DNA from: Kamptonema sp. UHCC 0994
GTDB lineage: Bacteria > Cyanobacteriota > Cyanobacteriia > Cyanobacteriales > Microcoleaceae
Assembly: GCF_029167235.1 (NCBI RefSeq)
Contig: NZ_JARFTR010000288.1
Span: forward strand, 1 to 40,522
Direction of reading: 5' to 3'
Length of the DNA: 40,522 nucleotides
The translations under genes were made by a program, and so were the position numbers. The notes beneath the pieces are model-generated. The model saw only the letters and a list, made by a program, of their open reading frames with translations, made no database searches and had not been told where the DNA came from. Positions within the stretch are counted from its first letter, which is position 1, and each line of letters starts with the position of its first letter. Positions 33,625 through 40,522 of the stretch are shown here, one piece after another.

Positions 33625-33891
33625 ATGAGACTAAAAAGTTGGGAGTCTCCCCGTAATGAGGGCAGGAACTCCAAAGGTAGAGGCGGATCGGCGAGAGCTC
33701 GACAGCTCAAAAAGCAAAATCAAACTCTGCGAAAACAGCTAAAAGCACAAAACAATCAAAACAATCAAGGGAAGAGAACCGATGTTCTCTTCCTTTATTT
33801 TTTATCGTTCCAGTTGAATATTCGGGCAAATAGTGCGGCTAACACGCTCAGCAGGGGGTCGGTCTTGCCAGTTATGGAGGATTCCTTGTAA
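33625..33891 (+). CDS. Small basic protein, frame runs through its terminator
   Basis: The frame opens MRLKSWESPRNEGRNSKGRG and continues SARARQLKKQNQTLRKQLK, a very basic, Gln/Asn-rich segment likely to form a helix or coiled coil. A promoter (33556-33585) and a ribosome-binding site (AAAGGA, about 6 bases before the ATG) precede it. A strong intrinsic terminator begins at 33770, yet the frame has no stop until 33889, 86 bases past the T-tract. Everything after about residue 50 is the shadow of the MerR gene on the other strand. Either transcripts end inside the frame and lack a stop codon, or a mutation removed the stop, or the transcript is a small RNA. I do not recognise a family. Confidence 0.45.
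   Translation: MRLKSWESPRNEGRNSKGRGGSARARQLKKQNQTLRKQLKAQNNQNNQGKRTDVLFLYFLSFQLNIRANSAANTLSRGSVLPVMEDSL
33770..33803 (+). terminator. Strong intrinsic terminator
   Basis: GGAAGAGAAC (33770-33779) and GTTCTCTTCC (33784-33793) form a perfect 10-bp stem with the loop CGAT, followed by TTTATTTTTTAT. On the plus strand this is a textbook terminator. It may also serve the converging MerR gene that ends at 33802, although its minus-side tract is poor. Confidence 0.85.
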
Positions 33892-34233
33892 CTCCGCTTT
33901 CAAAGCTTCTAGGGCCTCAATCTGTTGAGTAATGGCCTCTACCTTGGTTTCTAAATGCCGCTTCACTTCCCCACAGGGTAGCTGACCTCGATCGCGAATG
34001 TCTAAAATATCTTTAATTTCGCTCAGACTTAAGCCTAGAGATTGCGATCGCTTGATGAAAGTCAGTCGATTCAGTACCCCTTCCCCAAACAGGCGATAAC
34101 GTGATTCCGAACGCTCGACTGTAGGCGCTAACAGACCAATCTCTTCATAATAGCGAATAGTTTTTACAGATATGCCGCTAATCGCCGCGACTTCGCCAAT
34201 TTTGTGCAATTTTTCCGCAACAGATGTACCCAT
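33802..34233 (-). CDS. MerR-family transcriptional regulator
   Basis: The 143-residue protein has a MerR winged helix at the N-terminus (KIGEVAAISGISVKTIRYYE, SRYRLFGEGVLNRLTFIKRS) and a long dimerisation helix (about 88-120). Cys87 (QLPCGEVKRH) and Cys136 (RTICPNIQ) lie where metal-sensing members such as ZntR and CueR place ligands. The first Cys of the C-terminal metal loop is absent (HNWQDRPPAE instead), so metal response is possible but uncertain. MerR proteins activate a nearby promoter by untwisting a long spacer. No obvious efflux gene lies beside it, since the upstream side holds a MITE-like element and a broken gene. Confidence 0.88.
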   Translation of the reverse strand: MGTSVAEKLHKIGEVAAISGISVKTIRYYEEIGLLAPTVERSESRYRLFGEGVLNRLTFIKRSQSLGLSLSEIKDILDIRDRGQLPCGEVKRHLETKVEAITQQIEALEALKAELQGILHNWQDRPPAERVSRTICPNIQLER

Positions 34234-34291
34234 AATTTTAGTTGGTAATAAGGGGACTTAAACAAATTTTAAACCCAAATTTTCTACTCTT

Positions 34292-34383
34292 ATAGGACTT
34301 ACGCAAAGCTATCCGTAACGCCGCCTTCTAGGCGGTATTCTTACCGCCTAGAAGGCGGCGTTACTTAATCGTGCGTAAGTTCT
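34292..34383. mobile_element. MITE-like element with perfect inner palindrome
   Basis: The termini are ATAGGACTTACGCAA (34292-34306) and TGCGTAAGTTCT (34372-34383). Inside, TAACGCCGCCTTCTAGGCGG and its exact complement form a long hairpin (34316-34363) with a TTCT loop. The right terminus lies within the HEAT-repeat frame and provides its last codons (TELTHD) and stop. Confidence 0.75.
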
Positions 34384-35393
34384 GTCTTGGTGATTGTGGT
34401 TGGGGTGGTGGGGGGATAGTGCCATGCTTCATAGAAAGTCGGGTAAGGGAGACTTTGGGCGCAGTGCCAGAGGACTTTGTAGCAATTATTTAATCTATCA
34501 AAATCATTGTTGTAAGTCTCATCTGATAAGTAGTCTTTTAGAGCAGTTACCACTCCTGCTATCTGCTGAGGTAATGTTAAGATTTTCCCTAAGCTTTCTG
34601 CCGCTTGCCTCCGGGTCAATTCATACTGAGAAGTGCCGATTAATTCGACTAAACTGGCGATCGCAACTGGGTTGTCTTTGCCGATTTTCCCTAAGCTTTC
34701 TGTCGCTGCCACTTCCAGCAGGGTAAATTCATACTGAGAAGTGCGGATTATTTCGACTAAAGCGGCGATCGCAACTGTGTTGTCTTTGCCGATTTTTCCT
34801 AAGCTTTCTGCCGCTTGCATCAGGATATATTCATTCTGAGAAGTACGGATTATTTCGACTAAAGCGGCGATCGCAACTGCGTTGTCTTTATCGATTTCCC
34901 CTAAGCTATTTGCCGCTTGCATCAGGATATATTCATTCTGAGAAGTACGGATTATTTCGACTAAAGTGGCGATCGCTCTTGGCTTTTCCTTCTCTTTCAT
35001 AACTTCCCTTGCTCCCTCTACAATTGGATCTAGAAGTTTCCACCACTCTAGTTTCTCATAATTAAAATATACAGAACTCCACATAACAATTTGATCGACT
35101 ATTGCATTACTTAGGGAACAATCCTTAAACTCTGCCATCAATACAGCAGCTAGAAAATAGGCTCGATACTTATAAACACCTTTTACTTTTCCTGCTTTCC
35201 ACTCACCACAGTCATCCTCAAACTCTACCAATGCCTTAATAAATCCTTCCTTCTGAGGCTTTAGCTTTTCATCCTCCCGCCCCACCCACAACAACATCAC
35301 CTCTTTCCACCGCTGCTCAAAAATTTGAAGCGGCTGACTGAATCTCCTGTACGGCTTTACTGTAATCCAAAGGTTGAGCCGGAGCAAGTTCAA
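34365..35393 (-). pseudogene. HEAT-repeat part of a broken NACHT-HEAT-type gene
   Basis: The frame contains a helical block typical of cyanobacterial NACHT-HEAT proteins just after their NTPase (EQRWKEVMLLWVGREDEKLK, GVYKYRAYFLAAVLMAEFKD). About five HEAT repeats follow (AIAALVEIIRTSQNEYILMQ, AAESLGKIGKDN), nearly identical in DNA. There is no NACHT domain and no P-loop. The first 30 codons overlap the end of the upstream frame (35317-35550) in another phase, so this frame lacks a natural start. The last codons and stop come from the MITE-like element. The most economical reading is an internal deletion that removed the NTPase and shifted the frame. Translation from an internal ATG (MLLWVGRED) remains possible. 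Confidence 0.65.
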
Positions 35394-35550
35394 TAGCGGC
35401 TACAGTCTCCGGCGACTGTTCTTGGAGAGATGACAGAAACTTGTTACTTTTATCAAATACCACTTCACCAAGCTTTTCTCCTGTTTTTTCAACAGCCTTT
35501 GTAGCCAACGTAGTACCAAGAGCGATAATTGCAGCAAGCAGGAGTTCCAT
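35317..35550 (-). pseudogene. N-terminal remnant of the same NACHT-HEAT-type gene
   Basis: The 77-residue frame MELLLAAIIALGTTLATKAV, EKTGEKLGEVVFDKSNKFLS and AIELAPAQPLDYSKAVQEIQ has the look of the N-terminal region of large cyanobacterial NACHT-HEAT proteins. It ends SAASNF at a frame break. The HEAT frame overlaps it by 77 bases in another phase, so the join lies near 35320-35340. A ribosome-binding site (AAAGAGGTTAAT, about 35552-35563 on the minus strand) supports expression of this piece. Confidence 0.6.
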
Positions 35551-35924
35551 ATTAACCTCTTTAAAATTACGAAAAGTTACTTATACTGATTGTGATTATA
35601 GTTTAAGTGTTAAACAATTGACTAGCTAAGGACTTACGAAACTGGGACATAGAGTATGGACAGTAGAATAAGACATGGGGCGGAAATGGATGGGAAAATT
35701 TCCCAAATAATCTCCGCTTAATTAGCCAGCCATTTATCTACTTCAATCTCAGACAACGCTGGTTGAAGATATTTCCTATTTTCCTCTGCTTAGAGTGACA
35801 GAAGAGCGTTAACTACTGCATATAATAATAATATGTAGTTGCGCTTTAGTGAAGATAGCGCAACTACATATTTAAGAGTCAATTATTTAATTGTCTTCAT
35901 TCCTTAGAAATGAACCCGCCATTT
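35551..35924. other. Intergenic region with half-MITE and hairpin
   Basis: It holds a solo left end of the MITE-like family at about 35627 (AAGGACTTACGAAACTGGG, continuing ACATAGAGTA). A possible minus-strand coding scrap, about 35718-35789, reads ENRKYLQPALSEIEVDKW then LAN-stop and has no start. A perfect 15-bp hairpin (ATATGTAGTTGCGCT, 35831-35845, and its complement at 35857-35871) lies downstream of dps and may end that transcript. Confidence 0.55.
35831..35871 (-). terminator. Hairpin downstream of dps
   Basis: A perfect 15-bp stem with an 11-base loop lies 54 bases beyond the dps stop. On the minus strand it is followed by TATTATTATTATA, moderately U-rich, so termination is plausible but not certain. 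Confidence 0.45.
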
Positions 35925-36464
35925 CTAGGCGTGAGACGCGGTAGCAGTTTTAGCTTTTGGTTGCTGGTCATCCGACGAGATGGATTCTCCTTCTATAAAA
36001 GAGCGTAGCATCCAGGCCATTTGTTCGTGTTGCTCCATCAAACCAGTTAAGAAATCAGCGGTTCCTTGATCCTTAAATTCTTCTGAGCAACTATCAATAT
36101 GCTTGCGAAGATTGCGGATAACTAACTCGTGATCTTCCACTAAACGCGCCACCATTTCTGTCGCTAAAGGCAAATCGCCGATGTGTTCTTTAATGGAGGC
36201 ATATTTCAGAAATCCCTCAGCAGTACCAATTGGATATCCACCTAAAGCTCTCACTCGTTCTGCTAGTGCGTCAATATTGATAGTTAATGCTTGGTAGTGT
36301 TCTTCCCACAATTGATGTAGCGAACGAAACTGAGGGCCGACAACATCCCAGTGATACTTTTTGGTCTTGATTAAGAGTAGATAAGCATCTGAAAGATCGT
36401 GATTCAATAATTCGATCGCGCCAGCACGCTGATCTTCAGATAGACCGATGTTTAACTTACGCAT
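35925..36464 (-). CDS. dps: Dps-family ferritin-like protein
   Basis: Dps proteins form 12-subunit shells that bind iron and use hydrogen peroxide as oxidant, protecting DNA. The 179-residue protein has all ferroxidase ligands at the right spacing: His38 (KKYHWDVVGPQFRSLH), His50, Asp65 and Glu69 (TINIDALAERVRALGGYP). The N-terminus is short. A C-terminal tail (DDQQPKAKTATASHA) is charged and probably flexible. A good ribosome-binding site (AAGGAGCC) precedes the ATG. The gene is monocistronic by spacing, with a hairpin downstream (35831-35871). Regulation by oxidative stress or iron is known for the family, but no operator is evident here. Confidence 0.95.
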   Translation of the reverse strand: MRKLNIGLSEDQRAGAIELLNHDLSDAYLLLIKTKKYHWDVVGPQFRSLHQLWEEHYQALTINIDALAERVRALGGYPIGTAEGFLKYASIKEHIGDLPLATEMVARLVEDHELVIRNLRKHIDSCSEEFKDQGTADFLTGLMEQHEQMAWMLRSFIEGESISSDDQQPKAKTATASHA

Positions 36465-36654
36465 AGAAACGGCTCCTTACATTCATTATTCTCACTTCAT
36501 TGGAACAAATTTTATCTATGGATTACATCAACCAAGAGGATGATAGAATTTAGATAAATATGGAACAATTCAGGGTAAAATATTCTAATTAGATATCTTT
36601 AGATAGATGCAAATGATGCGATATTTTGGGCCGTGCGATCGAGAGAGGTAAGCA

Positions 36655-36762
36655 GTGAAAATTTTTGTTCCAGGCCGCCTTTGTCTGTTTGGCGAACACA
36701 GCGATTGGGCTGGAGGCTAACGCCACGTAAATCCTGCTTTAGAAAAAGGCTACACGCTATTA
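36655..36762 (+). pseudogene. GHMP-kinase N-terminal remnant
   Basis: From the GTG at 36655, with GAGAGGTAA before it, the frame reads GRLCLFGEHSDWAGG, the N-terminal motif of GHMP sugar kinases. It hits TAA at 36718, where the family usually has Tyr-Arg. The same frame continues as RHVNPALEKGYTLL before homology ends near 36762 at the convergent small gene. The rest of the kinase (about 300 residues) is missing, so this is a dead fragment with an intact-looking start region. Confidence 0.7.
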
Positions 36763-36971
36763 TGGTTAGTAGCTATGTTTAAAAGTAGCAATTCGCGCGC
36801 CTCTTGCTTGACTCTACCTTCGATTACTTCTACTTGTAAAGTAATAAAAGCCTCGAAGTCTTCTAATCCGTACTTTGTCATCTGCAAAAGCTGACGCAAA
36901 TTTTCCTCAGCTTCCAGGGTCAAATAGCCTGTGGCTATGGCGTGTTGAACAATTGTACTAATTAAATTCAC
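36750..36971 (-). CDS. Small conserved-looking hypothetical protein, 73 residues
   Basis: MNLISTIVQHAIATGYLTLE begins a helix-rich protein (AEENLRQLLQMTKYGLEDFE, AFITLQVEVIEGRVKQEARE). No signal peptide, membrane helix or catalytic motif is seen. The pattern of a short helical N-terminus with TKYGLEDFEAF seems familiar from uncharacterised cyanobacterial proteins, but I cannot name a family. Its 3' end overlaps the GHMP-kinase remnant by about 13 bases, so its last residues may have been altered by the rearrangement. Expression is plausible, and GGGGCAACTACTG before the ATG offers a weak ribosome-binding site. Confidence 0.6.
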   Translation of the reverse strand: MNLISTIVQHAIATGYLTLEAEENLRQLLQMTKYGLEDFEAFITLQVEVIEGRVKQEARELLLLNIATNHNSV

Positions 36972-37359
36972 AGTAGTTGCCCCTTGAAATTACACATTCG
37001 TTAGGCAAGACTAAGCCTCCTTAAACTTTGTTTCACAATTCTGGGGGAATCTAGGTAGTTTCTATCTTAAGAAATAGATGTAATGGCTCAGACTCGTACT
37101 AAAGTTAGATATAGCAATTGGTAATTGGTAATTGGTAAGTGGTAATTGGTAAACGTAAGGTGGGCGATCGCCGTCCAAGCCTGTAACTCATAGCTAGAGA
37201 TGGTTAAGGCAAGCGCCCACCTACATATAGCTAATTGCCTCTACCATTGATTCTATCCCCTTCTTCCTGAGCATCGGAGCATCGTAGTCCCTCTTTTCCC
37301 TTCTTCCCTAGCCCTGAGCATCGGAGCATCGTAGCCCCTAGTTATAGTTGCTAGTAAAA
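36972..37359. other. Intergenic region with several repeats
   Basis: No gene is seen. There is an AATTGGT-type heptamer array (about 37118-37152), an inverted pair AGGTGGGCG/CGCCCACCT (37158-37166 and 37214-37222), and two exact direct repeats beginning CTGAGCATCGGAGCATCGTA (37267-37287 and 37314-37334, 47 bases apart). All lie downstream of gmk. Confidence 0.7.
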
Positions 37360-37920
37360 TTATGACACGGGAACAAATAATACAGATTCTAGACGCTCTA
37401 AAGTGCCTTGCAAATCATCATTAATTACTTGGAAATCAAACTCGCCAGCCGCATCTATTTCTTCTTTAGCACGTTGGAGACGACGGGCGATCGCATCCTC
37501 TGAATCTTGACCTCGACTCCGCAACCGCCTCTCTAACTCATCCCAGGAAGGCGGTAAAATAAAAATCCTTACTGCTTCTGGGAATGTGTCTCTAATTTGT
37601 CTGGCCCCTTCTAACTCAATTTCGAGGACTACTAATTTTCCCTCTTGAATCCCCTGTTTTACAGACTCGATCGGTGTTCCATAAAAATTGCCTGCAAATT
37701 CAGCCCACTCTAATAATTCGCCAGCCTCTACCATTTGTACAAACTTGGTGCGACTGACAAAATAGTAGTGTTTCCCCTCAATTTCCCCTTCGCGGGGAGA
37801 GCGAGTCGTTACCGATACTGATAAATATAGTTGAGAGTGGCGTTGGAGGAGCGATCGCACTAAAGTCCCCTTTCCCACCCCACTAGGCCCTGTCAACACA
37901 ATCAATCTACCATTCGTCAT
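37360..37920 (-). CDS. gmk: Guanylate kinase
   Basis: It phosphorylates GMP to GDP with ATP. The 186-residue protein has the P-loop [20 protein letters not shown] (8-27), the GMP-binding segment [39 protein letters not shown] and [20 protein letters not shown]. remA precedes it by three bases on the same strand, a conserved pairing in many bacteria, so they are an operon. Confidence 0.96.
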   Translation of the reverse strand: MTNGRLIVLTGPSGVGKGTLVRSLLQRHSQLYLSVSVTTRSPREGEIEGKHYYFVSRTKFVQMVEAGELLEWAEFAGNFYGTPIESVKQGIQEGKLVVLEIELEGARQIRDTFPEAVRIFILPPSWDELERRLRSRGQDSEDAIARRLQRAKEEIDAAGEFDFQVINDDLQGTLERLESVLFVPVS

Positions 37921-37923
37921 TGC

Positions 37924-38190
37924 TTAATCATCCTTGCCTTGACCATCTTTGTGGAGTACGAATCTGTGAGCAACTGTTTCCGGCTGAATTGCGGATAAAA
38001 TTACATGACTGGAATCTGTAATAATTACCGCTCTAGTGCGCCGACCGTAAGTAGCATCAATGAGTTGTCCCCGTTCCCGTGCATCACTAATGATACGCTT
38101 GATTGGCGCAGACTCAGGACTGACAATTGCAATCACTCGGTTCGCAGACACAATATTGCCAAAACCGATATTAATTAGCTGAATTTCCAT
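37924..38190 (-). CDS. remA: RemA-like DUF370 protein
   Basis: The 88-residue protein matches DUF370/Rem[61 protein letters not shown]. In Bacillus RemA activates matrix genes by binding DNA as a ring-forming protein. The role in cyanobacteria is not settled, and I infer a DNA-binding function only by family. It directly precedes gmk. No strong ribosome-binding site is visible. Confidence 0.9.
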   Translation of the reverse strand: MEIQLINIGFGNIVSANRVIAIVSPESAPIKRIISDARERGQLIDATYGRRTRAVIITDSSHVILSAIQPETVAHRFVLHKDGQGKDD

Positions 38191-38496
38191 GCAGAACTAA
38201 AGGGACTCGTGTATGTGAGGCTATCATTGTTAATTTCAATGATATCTACAAAAAATTTGAGTTACAAGCCTCAAACTAATAAAAACTGACTTTTTTAGTT
38301 TTTATCGGCATTTTCTAGCATTTTTTAGCATAATTTCTGAATTTTTAATTGCAAAAATTTTAATTTTTAATTTTTAATTTTTAATTCTGCAAGTGCTTTC
38401 TGGCTTTTTTGCTCGAAATAGTCTTAAAATATAATTTGTGCTTGCCAGTAGGGAACTGCAACACCTGTAATTTAACGACTAAAAAGGGTGCTGCTC
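38191..38496. other. Divergent remA-fbpA intergenic region
   Basis: The DNA is strongly AT-rich. It has an inverted repeat ATAAAAACT/AGTTTTTAT (38279-38287 and 38297-38305) and an AATTTTT array (about 38352-38387). No ORF is seen. Promoters of both divergent genes must lie here, but none is clear. Confidence 0.6.
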
Positions 38497-40272
38497 GTGC
38501 AACCAGTTGACTTTACCACTTTAATGGCTGCTTGTTGCGAACTGCGCTCAGACTGGCTGCCGGCGCGTCTGGAACAAGTATATCAGCGCGATCGCCACAC
38601 TGTCGCCTTAGCCCTGCGAACGATCGATCGGCGCGGCTGGCTGGACATTTCCTGGCATCCCCAAGGTGCCCGCCTCTGCATTGGTTCACCACCGCCTCGC
38701 ACGCCCGATACTTTCACCTTTAGCCAACAACTACGGCATCAACTAGGAAGTTTAGCACTGGTGGCGATCGCACAAGTCGCCCCTTGGGAAAGAGTCATCG
38801 ACCTACAATTTGCCCGCAGACCCGGAGAACCCGCCCTCTGGCATCTCTACGTCGAGATCATGTCTAAATATAGCAACGTTATCCTCACTACTCAAGACAA
38901 CCTGATCGTCACCTGCGCCCACCAAGTCAGCGCCCAACAGTCCAGCGTCCGCCCCATCCAAACAGGTCAACCTTACGAACTTCCGCCATCACTTACCGAT
39001 GCTGTACCAAATTTAAGCGAACCTATAGAGCGATGGCAACAACGCATCAGCCTAGTTCCCGGACAATTGCGGCGGAACTTACTTAAAAATTATCGCGGCT
39101 TAAGTTCAGCATTGGTCATGTCTGCGATCGCAGCCGCCGGTTTAGACCCCGATCGATCTACCTTAAATCTCAGTCCTGAAGATTGGAAACAATTATACAA
39201 TTGTTGGCAACAATGGCTCCAAGCCTTAGAAAAATCCAACTTTCAACCCAGTTTTACGCCCCAAGGCTACACTGTCATCGACTGGAATAGTAGGCAATTT
39301 CTGAATGGGAAATCGGCTGTTGAATCCATACAAAAATTACTCAATACCTACTACACAGCCGAGTTAAATCAACAAGTATTCGCGCAACTGAGCCATCAAT
39401 TAAAACAGAAACTTAGCAGCCTTCTAGCCAAATTACGCCTCAAAGCTAATACCTTTAAAGAACGTTTACAACAATCTGCTAGTGCTGATTCCTACAAATT
39501 GCAAGCAGATTTGTTGATGGCAAATTTACATCAATGGCAACCAGGAATGAAAACTATTTCTCTCCCTGATTTTGAAACCGGGGAACCAGCCACCATTCCC
39601 CTTGACCCCGAAAAAAACGCCGTCCAAAACGCCCAATCCCTTTATAAACGCCACCAAAAGCTTAAACGGGCTCGTATAGCAGTAGAACCCCTGTTAGCAG
39701 TTGTACAGGAAGAAATAGATTACTTAGAACAAGTAGAAGCCGCTCTTTCCCATTTAGAAAGCTACCATAACTCAGAAGATTTGCAGACTCTAGAAGAAAT
39801 TCGCGACGAGTTAATTCAGCAGAAATATCTCGAAGATCCCGGTAATCGCCTGCGGTTAGGACAAGAAGCCCGCGCCGCTAAGGAACAAGGGCCCGATTTT
39901 TATCGCTATAAAACGCCCAGTGGCTTTGAACTATTAATTGGTCGGAATAATCGCCAGAATGACTTATTAACTTTTCGCATAGCAGGAGATTATGACCTGT
40001 GGTTTCATACCCAAGAGATTCCGGGGAGTCACGGATTGCTACGCCTAGAACCGGGTACTGTGGCTGAGGAAGCAGATTTGCAATTTGCAGCTAATTTGGC
40101 AGCTTACTACAGTCGCGCACGTCAGAGCGAACAAGTGCCTGTGGTTTATACTGAGCCGAAGTATGTTTATAAGCCCAAGGGTGCGAAACCTGGAATGGTA
40201 GTGTATAAGCAAGAGCGAATTATTTGGGGTCGTCCGCAACAAGCCTTTGTTAAGGCTGTAGTTAGGGTTTGA
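38497..40272 (+). CDS. NFACT-family protein (RqcH/FbpA-like)
   Basis: NFACT proteins (bacterial RqcH, eukaryotic Rqc2) bind the 50S-peptidyl-tRNA complex and add Ala tails in ribosome rescue; some were first called fibronectin-binding proteins. The protein has about 591 residues: an N-terminal NFACT-N domain (about 1-200; PVDFTTLMAACCELR), a long coiled-coil middle (about 330-450) and a C-terminal NFACT-R domain (GFELLIGRNNRQNDLLTFRI, GDYDLWFHTQEIPGSHGLLR, KPKGAKPGMVVYKQER). I prefer the GTG at 38497 (giving MQPVDFTTL) because AAAAAGGG lies about eight bases before it. The GTG at 38488 would overlap that ribosome-binding site. Divergent from remA. Confidence 0.9.
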   Translation: MQPVDFTTLMAACCELRSDWLPARLEQVYQRDRHTVALALRTIDRRGWLDISWHPQGARLCIGSPPPRTPDTFTFSQQLRHQLGSLALVAIAQVAPWERVIDLQFARRPGEPALWHLYVEIMSKYSNVILTTQDNLIVTCAHQVSAQQSSVRPIQTGQPYELPPSLTDAVPNLSEPIERWQQRISLVPGQLRRNLLKNYRGLSSALVMSAIAAAGLDPDRSTLNLSPEDWKQLYNCWQQWLQALEKSNFQPSFTPQGYTVIDWNSRQFLNGKSAVESIQKLLNTYYTAELNQQVFAQLSHQLKQKLSSLLAKLRLKANTFKERLQQSASADSYKLQADLLMANLHQWQPGMKTISLPDFETGEPATIPLDPEKNAVQNAQSLYKRHQKLKRARIAVEPLLAVVQEEIDYLEQVEAALSHLESYHNSEDLQTLEEIRDELIQQKYLEDPGNRLRLGQEARAAKEQGPDFYRYKTPSGFELLIGRNNRQNDLLTFRIAGDYDLWFHTQEIPGSHGLLRLEPGTVAEEADLQFAANLAAYYSRARQSEQVPVVYTEPKYVYKPKGAKPGMVVYKQERIIWGRPQQAFVKAVVRV

Positions 40273-40452
40273 TGGCTTTGTCTCGCGATCAAGCGAACAC
40301 AAGCTTAACATTTTGTTATATATCTGCACTTTTTTTGTTAAAGTATTACTTGAGAGGGAAGACAAAAGTCTTCATAACCCCCTGCAAGCTTGGGAAGGCG
40401 CAGTTTGGGTTTCCTCCTTCTGAGAACACAACGGAATTAAATATTTTTGCAG

Positions 40453-40474
40453 ACCAGCTTTTATTTAAGCTGGT
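40453..40474 (+). terminator. Possible terminator after NFACT gene
   Basis: ACCAGCTT and AAGCTGGT form a perfect 8-bp stem around TTATTT, followed by TGTTCTGTTT. The hairpin is moderate and the T-tract weak. It lies 181 bases after the stop. Confidence 0.45.
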
Positions 40475-40492
40475 TGTTCTGTTTGAGGAATA

Positions 40493-40519
40493 TGTAACGC
40501 CGCCCTCTGGGCGGTGACA
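40493..40519. repeat. GC-rich hairpin repeat at window end
   Basis: GTAACGCCGCCCTCTGGGCG followed by GT is the reverse complement of the element at 11-36. The two ends of the window are therefore the same repeat in opposite orientation. Confidence 0.7.
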
Positions 40520-40522
40520 TAC

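Noticed and set aside
40269-40517. Plus-strand frame at the window end
   Set aside because: It starts within the NFACT stop region, runs through a hairpin and the terminal repeat, and shows no protein-like features.
1-40522. tRNA, rRNA or known riboswitch
   Set aside because: No cloverleaf, rRNA-like segment or riboswitch consensus was recognisable in the intergenic DNA by eye; a covariance search would be needed to be certain.

Overview
The window looks like chromosomal DNA from a filamentous, non-marine-type cyanobacterium, most likely of the Oscillatoriales/Microcoleus kind. The evidence is the very frequent HIP1 octamer GCGATCGC, many heptanucleotide tandem arrays, and several cyanobacterium-typical genes: the bifunctional-type GlpX, NrtR, the TreS-maltokinase fusion, TPR and pentapeptide proteins, and HetF-like CHAT. 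The lineage is inferred from these traits, not from a search.

Layout. A 48-residue small protein (200-346, minus) is followed by a plus-strand NAD cluster at 779-5620: pncB, nadD, nrtR, nadE. This is the Preiss-Handler route from nicotinate to NAD plus its likely repressor. Next come an SPFH/prohibitin protein (5740), an RTX-DUF192 fusion (6894), a membrane class III adenylate cyclase (7878) and a TPR-CHAT caspase-like protein (10056). From 12457 to 21364 the genes run mostly on the minus strand: an unknown protein, a DUF3102-RusA fusion with an acidic repeat linker, the trehalose synthase-maltokinase fusion, an unknown protein paired with a [2Fe-2S] ferredoxin, a sigma-70-like factor and a secreted pentapeptide protein. 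A polyamine ABC transporter (potB, potC, potD, potA; 21644-26064, plus) follows. It converges on hemA and glpX (minus). A thioredoxin, an LL-diaminopimelate aminotransferase-like enzyme, a TPR protein and an M32 carboxypeptidase lie at 28933-33448 (plus). The last part holds a small transcription unit whose frame runs through its own terminator, a MerR regulator, a broken NACHT-HEAT-type gene, dps, a broken GHMP kinase fragment, gmk-remA, and an NFACT (RqcH/FbpA) protein.

The intergenic DNA is unusually rich in repeats. Heptanucleotide arrays abut the start codons of nadD, potC and potA, and closely precede those of hemA and treS. One array lies inside pncB and another supplies the C-terminus of the sigma-like factor. 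A MITE-like family bounded by AGGACTTACGCA/TGCGTAAGTCCT appears at least four times in paired form (6632, 9919, 24814, 34292), with solo ends elsewhere, and one copy supplies a stop codon. I saw no tRNA, rRNA, CRISPR array, transposase or prophage module.

Most genes are ordinary housekeeping. The features that most deserve a second look are the DUF3102-RusA repeat-linker fusion, the RTX-DUF192 fusion, the repeat arrays replacing ribosome-binding sites, the stopless small ORF, and the TPR gene in which HIP1 recurs exactly once per repeat. I did not find a convincing new multi-gene system.
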